From positions 10,049,303 through 10,113,302 of the forward strand of contig NC_092581.1 in the NCBI RefSeq assembly GCF_037975245.1: a stretch of 64,000 nt of DNA, read 5' to 3'. Positions 39,391-55,754 of this stretch are shown one piece after another. Under the pieces are notes generated by a model that saw only the letters and a list, made by a program, of their open reading frames with translations, ran no database searches and was not told the origin of the DNA. Made by a program: the position numbers and the translations under genes. The stretch is from Apostichopus japonicus (taxonomy: Eukaryota > Echinodermata > Holothuroidea > Aspidochirotida > Stichopodidae). The first letter of the stretch is position 1; each line of letters opens with the position of its first letter.

Positions 39391-40944
39391 ATTTATATAA
39401 ACTCTGCATTGTCACCAAAAGTAATGTGTTGTATGTATGTGGAATATTTACAGAGGCCCACAGTACACAATGCCGCTACATTATCATTCACCACAATAAA
39501 CTGATCAAGGCACGTCAGAACTAATCGAAGATTTCACTTGTTTACCAAATTTTATAAATTGCTTAACCTGTCAAAAGCCTCCGCGATACTATTCAAATCA
39601 GTCTAGTTAATTTCTTGCTGTTCATTCTTCTTTAATCTATCCCAAATAAACCCGCGAAAATAAACCCTTTTACACAAACAATGACCGTAGCGCATGCTTC
39701 GTTGCTTTCTGATTCAGCTCCAAAATGATCGAACGGCCTTCCTTGGAAAGAAAAAAGAGATGACACAATACATTATAAAGGCTCCCTTTAATCTCGAGTT
39801 AAGCCAAATACCTTACTTTTTGGAGGCTCGAGATAATTGGTTTGAGGTCCATATGTGTTCTTCTCTTCGGCAAGATGAGGGTGTTTACAGGGTATCGTTT
39901 TAACAGGCTCAATAGATAGTTGTTCTAACAGGGTATCTTCCAATTATCTCACTGGTGCATTGAGTAGAAAAGAAAATTATCCATGGTATTAGAGGCATTT
40001 ACAAGCCGGGAAGGTGACCAATTTTCTATACTAATTGCAGTCTAGTACGTGCAGCGCGATACTGTGATTACTTCAATGTATGTATGTATGTATGTATTTA
40101 GATCATCCTGCAAGCAGGAACTCTTGAAGAAGCCATCATTGGCTCATCAAAGCCGCAAGCTGACGGAAGACAGTCTCTTAGATTCATATTTAACGCCCAT
40201 GATTATGAATTGTCAACAACTCTGTAACTGGTTGACATACATTAATCTTGGAGTGACTCGAACTGGAGATCTTATGAATGAATTCACCTTGAACTGAATT
40301 GACCTTATGATTCGATATAACAAGAACTAATGTTGATTACATAATCAATGCTTTTCACACGTTCTATAATCATTAAATATTGATTAGTGTAATATTCCAA
40401 TTTGTATCTATTACTCCAGCTACAAACTGTATAGTGCGGCAGTATATAGGGGTGCAAATACTTATACTACCGAGGGGCTTTAGCTTCGCCCTCCCGAATG
40501 CCCCCCACCCCCGCCCCCCTTACTGATCGACATAATATTACACAAAATATCATAGTGCACGCACAGTTCATAAATATATAGACTGTGTGTGGAAATAACA
40601 TTCTGAAAATATGGAGTATATATATAATAAAAATTATATTATCATAATAAGAAAACGATACATGTATGATAATATATAGAGATATAATTTTGTCACTGAA
40701 GTAAAGGAAAACAGGGAGGAAAAGGAGAAATTCTGGTTACCTAAAATAACCTTATAATAATGGGGGGGGGGGGGAGGGGTAAGCAATAAAGGAAATTGGA
40801 GAATCCAATAAAAGAAATGACAAAAGTTAACAAAGAAGCACAGACTTATTGCTGTGATCATAGTAAGATAACATCAAAGGCTTTTTGGGGGAAGTATTTA
40901 TAGTAGGAGAATTTTGAATTTTATTTGGTTAAAGAATTGCAGTA

Positions 40945-40992
40945 ATAGCCACAAATGAGGGATCTGTGCACAGATCCCTCATTTGTGGCTAT
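40945..40992. repeat. Perfect 48-bp palindrome
   Basis: There are two 24-bp arms and no spacer, centred between 40968 and 40969 (TGTG/CACA). The left arm begins ATAGCCACAAATGAGG. Perfect spacerless palindromes of this size are unstable and easily lost, so either it is recent or the assembly has folded here. Confidence 0.9.
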
Positions 40993-41009
40993 GAGCCACA
41001 TGTGGCTCA
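40992..41009. repeat. Perfect 18-bp palindrome
   Basis: TGAGCCACATGTGGCTCA directly follows the 48-bp palindrome and reuses its AGCCACA word, so the two may have arisen together. Confidence 0.9.
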
Positions 41010-43396
41010 ATTAAGAAATATGCTAAATATATGGATTCCCCCCAATTTATAACTATACGGCCGCATTATACATGCATATCATTATTATAATTATTATATA
41101 TTCAGACACCACGATGATTCTTTCATGTGGGCACTATAGCGTGAATCCAATTAAGCTGTTCAAGCGAAGATCTTTGAAATTATATATACAAATTCCTTTC
41201 CTTGTAACGGCTGTAAGAGAAACACCCCTTTCATCACACTGAGTTAATGATAAAGCAATGTTCTTTCCGCAACCGTAAAGCAATCTTTATAATTCTACAT
41301 GTGAAAGCATGGCAATTTTCAAATCTTTTTCAATCGTCTGAATTAATTTCCCGAAAACAACCGGCAAAGCAAATCGAGTCAGGACAAGGCTATATTTTTT
41401 ATAGCCCTTTTTTTCGATGTTTTTATTCCTGCATGTCTATTCTTATGTGTTCTACCTCTCTCTTTCCCTTAATACTGAACTTTGGGTTAAGTTTGTCCAA
41501 GACAAAGAAGGACATTTTGTTTCTGAGTTGCAAACATGGTTTGAAAAAGGCCATTAAGATACGTAAACCACGAAGATAAATATTTTCTTGTGAACTGCAT
41601 AAAATATATCCCGGTTAAAACAGACAGGCCATTTGATAGTAACTTTGCCTTATCAACCAACAATGTGTCTTTGAAGTAGATTCTAACCTATTTTACGATG
41701 TTTTATCGGTCATTATACGTTTGAAAAAAAAAGACACTGTCCAGCAACGATGGTATTTTAATTAAACCTTTTGTAGTTTCAGTGGGTCTTGGCAACGTGT
41801 GTTTAATCCTAAGCCCCCCGATGAACCTTTGCAGGTTTCCAGGAAGCCTCGTAAGTGATTTTAAGGACTATAACATCCCCGACAGATAAACGAAAAGACA
41901 CACACAAAAACATACGGGTATATTTATACTTGACGGAACGAACGTGTCTCGATACGGTTTTATACAATATGTATTCCGTTTTTGTTGGCTTTATTATAAT
42001 ATTCATAAATTCTTAATTTTACCTTAGCCTTTCGTTCTGACGTAACTGAGACTCGTTATCAACAATTGGTTTTGTTTTTTCCTTTGTTGTTTTATATTTG
42101 TTACTTGTGTAAAGTACTAATAACACCCAGCCAATTTGCCCATCTTGCCCGATCTCCAGTACATTTGTCTGTGTGAATATCTCATTTAAAACCCGTTGAA
42201 ATCATTTGAAAAGCTCTTTGGTTTCCAAGATATACACATTTGAGGTTAATATAAATCTGGGAAACTCATTAAATATGTGCAAACTATGAATGTGCAGTAT
42301 TGCGCTCATCAAAATGTCTTATTTTAGACCTTAAAGGAATTTTTTTTAGTGGCATTCTATTGGGTATATGACAAAAACTCCATAGTGTTATCATCGCCAC
42401 AGTCTTAGGTGGGCACATTTCATCCTATGATTCAGGAGAAGTGAATTTTTGAACCTCGTCCCAAACTTAATATAATATATTTTGAACAGTGAAGAACGAT
42501 GAGCGTTGGTGACGTCATCGCGGCACTTCGTTTCGGGGCCGCAAGCTGCAATTCAGCGAGGAAAGTTCAAATATCTGAAAGTAAAATAGCGATTTAGATG
42601 GAAATTTCTTAGTGAAGTTGCAAGTTAACAAGCTTTTGAAAAGTTAAAACGTTCAGAATTACCTAACTCGGTTTTCTTCATAATATGTTGTTCAGGTATT
42701 TGATATTTGAGCGACTTTTTTAATCACAGCCGTACGCGAAGTTACACCCCTAATTACAAGCCCACATATACCATTCGAATAATGTGACTTCCTATTTCCA
42801 AAGAGGACAATAAATGTTTAAAAAAAATCGCCTTAGGCCATAAACCATTTGTTCAGTGTCCTTGAAACGAAGGTTTTGAAAACAAAGGCATCACATAACA
42901 GACAATTAGGCAGTCACTACCTTAACATCATCGATGTGCATAATTAGCTAATGTTTATTCATAAAAAACTATAGAATTAAGAAAAGACTTGTAAATGGTC
43001 AGTCTTTGATGGACTTTGATGGGAGTTTCAGCTATTTTCATGATTTCTAGTGCCTATTAGAGTGATTAGGACAATCTCATATGATTACGTAGATCATTAA
43101 GTCTACACAATATGACGTGGTCATATATAGGCCTACCTGACTATTTTTGTAGGAGGTAAAATCCCTACCATCAATATTTGGATATGTGGTAGAGATAACT
43201 GTGATAAAAAACTAACAGTTGAGCTAAAATATTGGTTCTATATGTGGGATATATAGCACGTGTTATATCCCTTACAGGCAGAGATGTAGACTTGAACAAG
43301 TCTAAATATAACATCATCGAGTCGCTTTCGCTTCATTTATTTTGTATTATCTATTAAAATGTTTCTTCTTTTGTAATGTATGGCGATGGGTTTAAC

Positions 43397-43817
<421 letters not shown>

Positions 43818-43849
<32 letters not shown>
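43818..43849. repeat. (TA)n tail of the SINE-like repeat
   Basis: A TA array that forms the 3' end of the 43518 copy. Confidence 0.9.
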
Positions 43850-43851
<2 letters not shown>

Positions 43852-45006
43852 TTATAAAATGAAATATTGGGTCTCAGTGTCTCCTTTAACGTATGCTTTC
43901 CTGCATTTGTACTAAATACTGAGTTCTGAACAATTTTAGTTTTGACCGTTTAATCTTCCATGACGTCAGAGATTAGTATGCCAGGCACTTTTCCAAATAA
44001 ACTATATCAATTTCGTTTTTTTTTATGACCAACGGAGAAAAGGGGGGAAACAAGTTATGTTTAGATCTATATGAACTTCCTTCTTCAGTATTTGTATTTA
44101 ATATAACCTATAGGCCTCTATTTAGTTCAAGTTTTGCCTTTAAGTCCCTCTTTAACGATCTGTAAAACTAGCTACTGCTAAACTTATAAATCGCTTTAGT
44201 GGTTTGATTGGATATTCTGGTATTCTGGCATGTATCAACACATTGTCACAATTTTAACTTTCTTGTAGAGTAAGTTAAATTGAGTAATTTGTTCCTACCC
44301 CCCCCCCCCCCCTTGCGCCTAATTTATAGTCCATGAAAGCAAGGAACACTACCTCTGGTACATCTCAACGGGTATTTATTAGCCGGAAAATAAAACGTAA
44401 ATAGTCTAACAGACAAAAAAAAATTCGTAAAAAGCCCGTAAAAAAAGCAATCTGCTAGCTCAAAATATAACTTGCAAAAATTGATCTTTCGCTGGGTCAG
44501 GTTGATGTGAAAAGAACAAAATACCACGAGGATGAAGTTATACTCACATATGTATCTAACCTACATTATTATTCCACTCCACACTTTCAACTATATGTAT
44601 AACTATATTCATATAACTATATATTACTATATATATAACTATATATATATATATAACTATATATATATAACTATATATATATATAGTTATATATAGTTAT
44701 ATATAGTTATATATATATACTAAGCGATAACTTGACGAATACTCCTCGTGAGTTATACTATTAATGACGCAGTCCGCAAACCTCTAAAGAGACCGGGCAA
44801 CTGAATAATTCGTTGAAGAAGCAAAACTTAATTTGTCAGTCATATATAGATATATTTTTGGACATAAATTTAACCCTCATCTGCACCTGCTCCTCACAAT
44901 ACTGGATTCGTTTGTCATTGCGTTAGTTGCCTAGAATAAATCAGGTCTCTCTCCCACCTCTAGACGTTCTATACCTACGTCATATCCTTGGATTATTATA
45001 GATGGC
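43850..45006. other. Intergenic with inverted AACTATATAT array
   Basis: No gene. It contains TGACGTCA at 43961, a C run at about 44300-44312 and the foldback microsatellite at 44583-44722. Confidence 0.6.
44583..44722. repeat. Foldback (ATATATAACT)n/(AGTTATATAT)n array
   Basis: Units with AACT on the left half change to units with AGTT on the right half, with the turning point near 44680. The whole array can therefore fold into one long hairpin. Confidence 0.8.
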
Positions 45007-45049
45007 ATATATATATATATATGGCATATATATATATATATATATATAT

Positions 45050-45098
<49 letters not shown>
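45007..45098. repeat. (TA)n with GGCATA interruptions
   Basis: A TA array of about 90 bp broken twice by GGCATATA. Confidence 0.9.
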
Positions 45099-45100
<2 letters not shown>

Positions 45101-47731
45101 GCTGGCATTGGAAGGAAAATCAATTGAGTACACGAACCAGTTACGAATGCAGGCTACTAGGCCTTCCAAGCCACTCAAGAACATTATGAAAACTGTGCCA
45201 AATTTCACCAAAGGCGGTTAGTCAAAGGAAGTCTTAGCTACGAAGTCAGATAACAATACTTAATATAAACCTAACCAAGAGAATCTGTCCTCAAGTTAAA
45301 ACGACCGTGCAAAGGTGTCAAGTAATCAAATGGATTCAATCATATTTACTACAGAAGACTACAAGTGACTTTATCGCCTATGCAAAGTGGCGAGTAGTCT
45401 CATATACGATACATGTGTATACCATTATAGTCGATTCATCTTATGTGGATGGCATTACACGACGTCCGTTATGAGATGAAGCCAAATGGGTTTTGCGGTG
45501 ATTAAAACGTACGTGCCTTTTAGATTTACGGTGCTAAGGACAGCCTGAGTATAATAAACCGTACCTTACGAGTTTCAGGAAATTGCTAACATTGACGGGC
45601 ATGCAACGACTTCAATATATTGAGGAAACTCGTAGAGTCGGATGAATCCAAATAAATATAAAAGATTTTAGACATTTTCTCTCCCACGAAATGCCAGACT
45701 TGAAGATTGTGATATATTTTATGGTTTTTTCGTTTTTCAGTATAGCAATTCCGCGTGTCGTTAGGTTGTCACTGTATGTAATGTTACAACCACTGTAGTA
45801 TAGATGAAAGATCCATTTTATTATTAGAGCAATTTCTAGATTTTGTCTGGAGGACAAATAAAATCAATGTATGTGCTGATTTGACCGATAAACTTGAATA
45901 TTATAACTTATTAAAAAGTAAACAAAGAATAATAAAATAGAACTAAGCAATCCCAAGAGTGGTAGATCTTATCCCAAAAGTTTGGTATATGACCACTATA
46001 CTCTGATCACTTCTCTTTGAAGGACCATCGATCATCATTCACCCCACCATGTACATGAACCTTGAACTAACTGACCTCATGACCTTTGACATTTAACGTT
46101 ACTCAATAATTTCATTCAAACAACATTCATTCAAACTCTCATTTATTCCCATATGGGTATGGCAGTTTCAGATATTTTGTCATTTGGTATGTTCATATAA
46201 AGCCAACAGGACATTTTCTTAAATTAAACCTAACTTTCTAGCAATTTTGTTAAGCAAGCAATTTCAGCCACAGGAACATCCCTTTAACATTCTAGAAAAG
46301 TTTGCGACGCATTTTCGGCCATTTTGGTAATCGCTTCAATGTGCCAAAGTTTGACCTTTGAACTCCATTGACCCTGTGACCTTAGTAGTTTAAATTGATT
46401 AAATTCAATGAAAACTTCCAGATTCTGGTATCTTACATTGGTTGGCGGGCTTTCCACCATTTTGTCATGTTGGAATGTGTATCATCGTCAAAAAAGTTGT
46501 TCTTTTGGTTATTTGACCATTGACTTCTGACCTTTGACCATATGACGTACTATTTCAGTAAGTCTCTTAAATCCCTTGCCAAGGCACCTACCTACACAGT
46601 GTTCACTCAGGAAGTTGTGACGAAGCAAATATTTAGGTTTTCAGATACGTAACGATCTGTGTTCATAGTCAAAGAGATTTACCGGCATGATATAGTAAAT
46701 TTATACTGCAGATCAGAATTAAGGGCCATAAATGAAAGGTAAAAATGAACAGACAAAATTGAATTTTCAAGACTGTCTGTCTATCATCAAGACTGACCGG
46801 AGATGATGGGTGCGGCGAGGCGCGGGGGGGGGGGGGGTGGGGAGAGAATTACGTATTTTGTACGCCAGGTATAATGGTGGTGGAGAGGTTCATTTGGATA
46901 GGGAGGTAACTTGTGATTCTGTTATCCCGATGCTGGAATGTCGTTTCTGTATAGCCGACACTTTTGACGCTGGCAGTATATTGCCCTGAAAACACTTACA
47001 CGTTTTGGATGTATGCTTGATACATTCAACTGTGAAATTTCCATTGTATTCTGAAAAATGCATCTTTATTTATAACTTGCCTGATATAAATAAACAGGTT
47101 CCTATATTGCCCTGTTTTGCCCCTTCAACTCTTCCTCCATCCCAACCAGAACTATATATATATATACCACATACCTCTTGAAAACTCATATTGTCTAAGG
47201 CTCGAGTTGTTTTGATCCAGTTACACCAATATTAATTTGATCAGAATTTTCGTTTAACTTGGTAAATCGGGTCAAAGACGTGTATGGAAGGTCTCATATA
47301 TTTATCACCGTGGAATCTAGTTAGACTGCTGGCCTATATATATAGGCTACCGTATGTACGTACATATTATGTCCCCGAGGTACATTTCAGACGTGTCTTT
47401 TATTTTGTTGTATCTGCTGATCGCTACTAAGACGATCCAGTATCCAACTGAGGAGGTGAAGACTTCCTGCTACTGTCGAAATTAGTATCCGAAAAACGGA
47501 AACCGATCCGCCGTTGTCTTGATTCGTCTGCTGCTAACCAGGCCGGCTTGGTATCATCGTGGCACCTCCCTCTGTACTCCGCCTGGCTGTCTGCCGGGTT
47601 AGCAATCCATACTATATAGACAGGAAGCTGCTATATACTAACATTAAGTAGCAGCTCCCTGTCCTAGGTATAGCATTTTCCGTGTTGACATACAAACGCC
47701 ATACATGCAAATGAAAATAAAAGTCTCGTAT
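45099..47731. other. Intergenic, TGACCTTTGA-rich stretch
   Basis: No gene. Between about 46050 and 46550 TGACCTTTGA-type words recur (about 46084, 46351, 46528), one of them a full TGACCTTTGACC. This is common in old invertebrate repeats and also matches a nuclear-receptor DR1 half-site pair. There is a G run at about 46825-46838. Confidence 0.5.
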
Positions 47732-47739
47732 GAAGGTAG

Positions 47740-48788
47740 CAAGGACAGCGGAAGCACTTTTAATCTGGGGGAGGGGGGGGGCACCAACGTCAAAGGGCAC
47801 TTTGCAGAAATTCGATTGGACTGATGCAGCTTGATATTTAGTACCCTTTATAATTCTTATTGTATTATCTTATTTGCGTAAACACATCACTCCAACACCC
47901 CCGCCCCCCTCCCCCCCTCAAGGAAAAATGCATACTAGCACTGCAATATCCAATGTGCAAATTGGGAAACAAGGAACAAGTTTTCTTTCGAGACAAAATG
48001 AGGTGAAATCATGCTCATTGCTAAAGTAGGAATCTGCCGAATTAGAGTTTATTTCTTGTTAAGAGCTTAAAAAAAATTTCCATTCGAAATAGCTTTGAGT
48101 TTGACCCATAGAAATTCTTTAATAGTCTGGGGCGTAGCCAGGATTTGCAAAGTTGTAGGCACGACTATCTGAGCGGAGCGCCACCATCGGTTGGCGTGGA
48201 GCGTACCAGAAATTTTTGGTTTTACAAACCCTCCAGATGGCCGGAAACGGCCCTTCCCTAGTGTTCATTCTGGTTCCCTGGCCTCTTGCTAACTTGAGAC
48301 ACCTCATTCAATATCACTTTTAAACCCCAAAAAACAAACGAGTTAAAATAGTACGTAATTCGATACTACATAATGTACTTAAAATAAGCAAGGTACATGT
48401 ACAGCGTAGGCTTACTTTTCAACTTCTGAGACTTGTAGATACAAAGATAGGCCAGAAATGTCTTTGTTACAACTATAGCCAGTAATTGTCTTTGATACAA
48501 CTGTATCTAGTAAATGTTTATCGAAAAGGCTGTTTTGGAACTTGGAACGCCGATCGTGACAACAACAGACAACAAAGTCTGTTAATCAACGATAGGCCCG
48601 GGCCTACAGTGCTACATACTGGCTACGCCCCTGGTAGTTCTAAATTAGGATTAGATCTCTTACTGAAATATCGCTGACCTAATAAGGTGATCAAGGGTAC
48701 AATTTTTATATAGAAAAAGGGCACATTTTTAACCTGAGGAAAAGTGGGGGGCACGTGCCCCCTGTGCCCCCCGGTTCCGCCGCCCTTG
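47740..48788. mobile_element. hAT-like element, 1049 bp, with nested element
   Basis: A perfect 8-bp TSD, GAAGGTAG, lies at 47732-47739 and 48789-48796. The left end is CAAGGACAGCGGAAGC and the right end, reverse-complemented, is CAAGGGCGGCGGAACCGG. The right end shares GGCGGCGGAACCGG with the right end of the 25834-26920 element. Just inside it lies GGGGCACGTGCCCC, shared with the 6206 element. A second element (48127-48633) sits within. There is no transposase frame. Confidence 0.85.
48127..48633. mobile_element. hAT-like element inside the 47740 element
   Basis: The ends are inverted: CTGGGGCGTAGCCAG on the left and CAGGGGCGTAGCCAG from the right (14/15). The shared subterminal module lies at 48163-48259, 36 bp from the left end. 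Flanks (AATAGTCT and GTAGTTCT) are only loosely alike, so the TSD is unresolved or decayed. Confidence 0.65.
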
Positions 48789-48796
48789 GAAGGTAG

Positions 48797-53778
<4,982 letters not shown>

Positions 53779-53844
<66 letters not shown>
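53779..53844. repeat. (TA)n microsatellite
   Basis: An uninterrupted TA array of about 66 bp. Confidence 0.95.
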
Positions 53845-53846
<2 letters not shown>

Positions 53847-55235
53847 TCCATTCTGTTATTAAATTCGTATCTCTCATAATTTAACGTCCAACAACTGGCA
53901 ACAAATTGATCAAGAATACAGTTAAACAACATATTTTTGGTTACACTAAGTAAAAAAAAAACAGGGATTAGATTCTCAAGGAGAGAAAAGCAATAAGGAC
54001 ATTTGAGCAGACACAAACTCAACCATCATTCTCAGTAGCTTATATGACATGGATTTTTGTAAACAAGGACAACCCAAATCTTGCTCCGGTGTGGGAGATA
54101 TGCTACTCGTGTCTATAGCAGTTGTCTTTTGGAAATCTGTGATGTCATAGTGCCACTAGGCAGCTTTAGGATCTGAAAACCTTTTACTTTCTTTTATTTT
54201 GTTTTTATATTTTCCAGGTAAATGTCGGTAGTGTTAACACTGACACAATGTCCTCAATGGGTCATGTTAAGAACGTGAATGTTTTAGATATTCAAAGTTT
54301 ACAAAACCCATCTCCATTATATTAAAATAAACATTTCATAGTATATAATGAAAGATGTTAGACAAGAAAACACGTTTGGCTCGATGACGTCATATTTAGA
54401 CTTGATCAAGTCTTCGACCTTGCTGGTGACGGAATCTTTAATCTGTGGTATCTCCCAAATGGAAAAACATGTTGTCTTAGCTATTTGTGGAAGTTCTTCA
54501 TGAAAGTTATTCTCTAAAATTATACCGATATTCAAGGTTAGGTCTGTGTCTCATTAAACAGGGAATTAGCTCTGGTATAAGTGGTGACCATTTCCCCAAT
54601 CAACCGTCTTGCATATTGGAGTCATTGACGGTGTGTAAAATAGCAGCTAATATAGCTTTGGGATATCCTAGTAGAGGGACTGCTATGGACTGCAAGCTAG
54701 GAACATGACGATCTCATTAAAGGTACATTTCATTTCTCAGAAAATATGAATATTCATAGAGACACCATTATGAGGATTCGGATTCACTGCACGCCAGCAA
54801 AATGTACTGAAAGATAATGGTTTGTAAGAAAAGGAAATAAATCTCCGTTTGCGATTGATCAACTTTGTGGTTTTTCGTTCACACTATGGGATTTATTTGG
54901 GTGGTGTGACGATGCGTTAAGTGTTTACAAGCATAGTTAGAAGAAGTACAAACCATATATAGAAAAGTAATTTGATTCAGATGAGATAAATATTTTCACG
55001 AGGATGTATCAAAACATTCAATGAAACAAGGAGGATAGACAAGTTTTCAAACCCCAAGTTAAAGTAGCATATATATATATAACGACATGAAGAATAATCG
55101 CGAATGTTATGTATATGTCGATGAAGAATTCTACTAACAAACAAACCACAAAGCACACATTCAACTTGACGAACAAACATGTTTATACAAACGAATAAAT
55201 ACAAACGAATAAAACTAGAGAGAAACTTATGACAA
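53845..55235. other. Intergenic with dispersed repeats
   Basis: No gene. The stretch 54128-54175 resembles 15531-15585 (a TGATGTCA block followed by a CCACTA block). A minus-strand copy of the CTTGATCAAG/TGACGTCA repeat lies at about 54380-54415, and a copy of the 24375 repeat at about 54452-54520. Confidence 0.5.
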
Positions 55236-55754
55236 GGAGAGGAGAGGAGAGGAGAGGAGAGGAGAGGAGAGGAGGGGAGGGGAGGGGAGGGGAGGGGAGG
55301 GGAGGGGAGGGGAGGGGAGGGGAGGGGAGGGGAGGGGAGGGGAGGGGAGGGGAGAGGAGAGGAGAGGAGAGGAGAGGAGAGGAGAGGAGAGGAGAGGAGA
55401 GGAGAGGAGAGGAGAGGAGAGGAGAGGAGAGGAGAGGAGAGGAGAGGAGAGGAGAGGAGAGGAGAGGAGAGGAGAGGAGAGGAGAGGAGAGGAGAGGAGA
55501 GGAGAGGAGAGGAGAGGAGAGGAGAGGAGAGGAGAGGAGAGGAGAGGAGAGGAGAGGAGAGGAGAGGAGAGGAGAGGAGAGGAGAGGAGAGGAGAGGAGA
55601 GGAGAGGAGAGGAGAGGAGAGGAGAGGAGAGGAGAGGAGAGGAGAGGAGAGGAGAGGAGAGGAGAGGAGAGGAGAGGAGAGGAGAGGAGAGGAGAGGAGA
55701 GGAGAGGAGAGGAGAGGAGAGGAGAGGAGAGGAGAGGAGAGGAGAGGAGAGGAG
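55236..55754 (+). repeat. (GGAGA)n/(GGGGA)n microsatellite, about 519 bp
   Basis: This is a pure purine pentanucleotide array of about 104 units. A block of GGGGA (about 55274-55353) is embedded in GGAGA with very few errors. It has mirror symmetry and can form triplex or quadruplex structures. Open frames of 179 and 230 codons on opposite strands exist only because a 5-bp unit without stops stays open. Confidence 0.97.
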
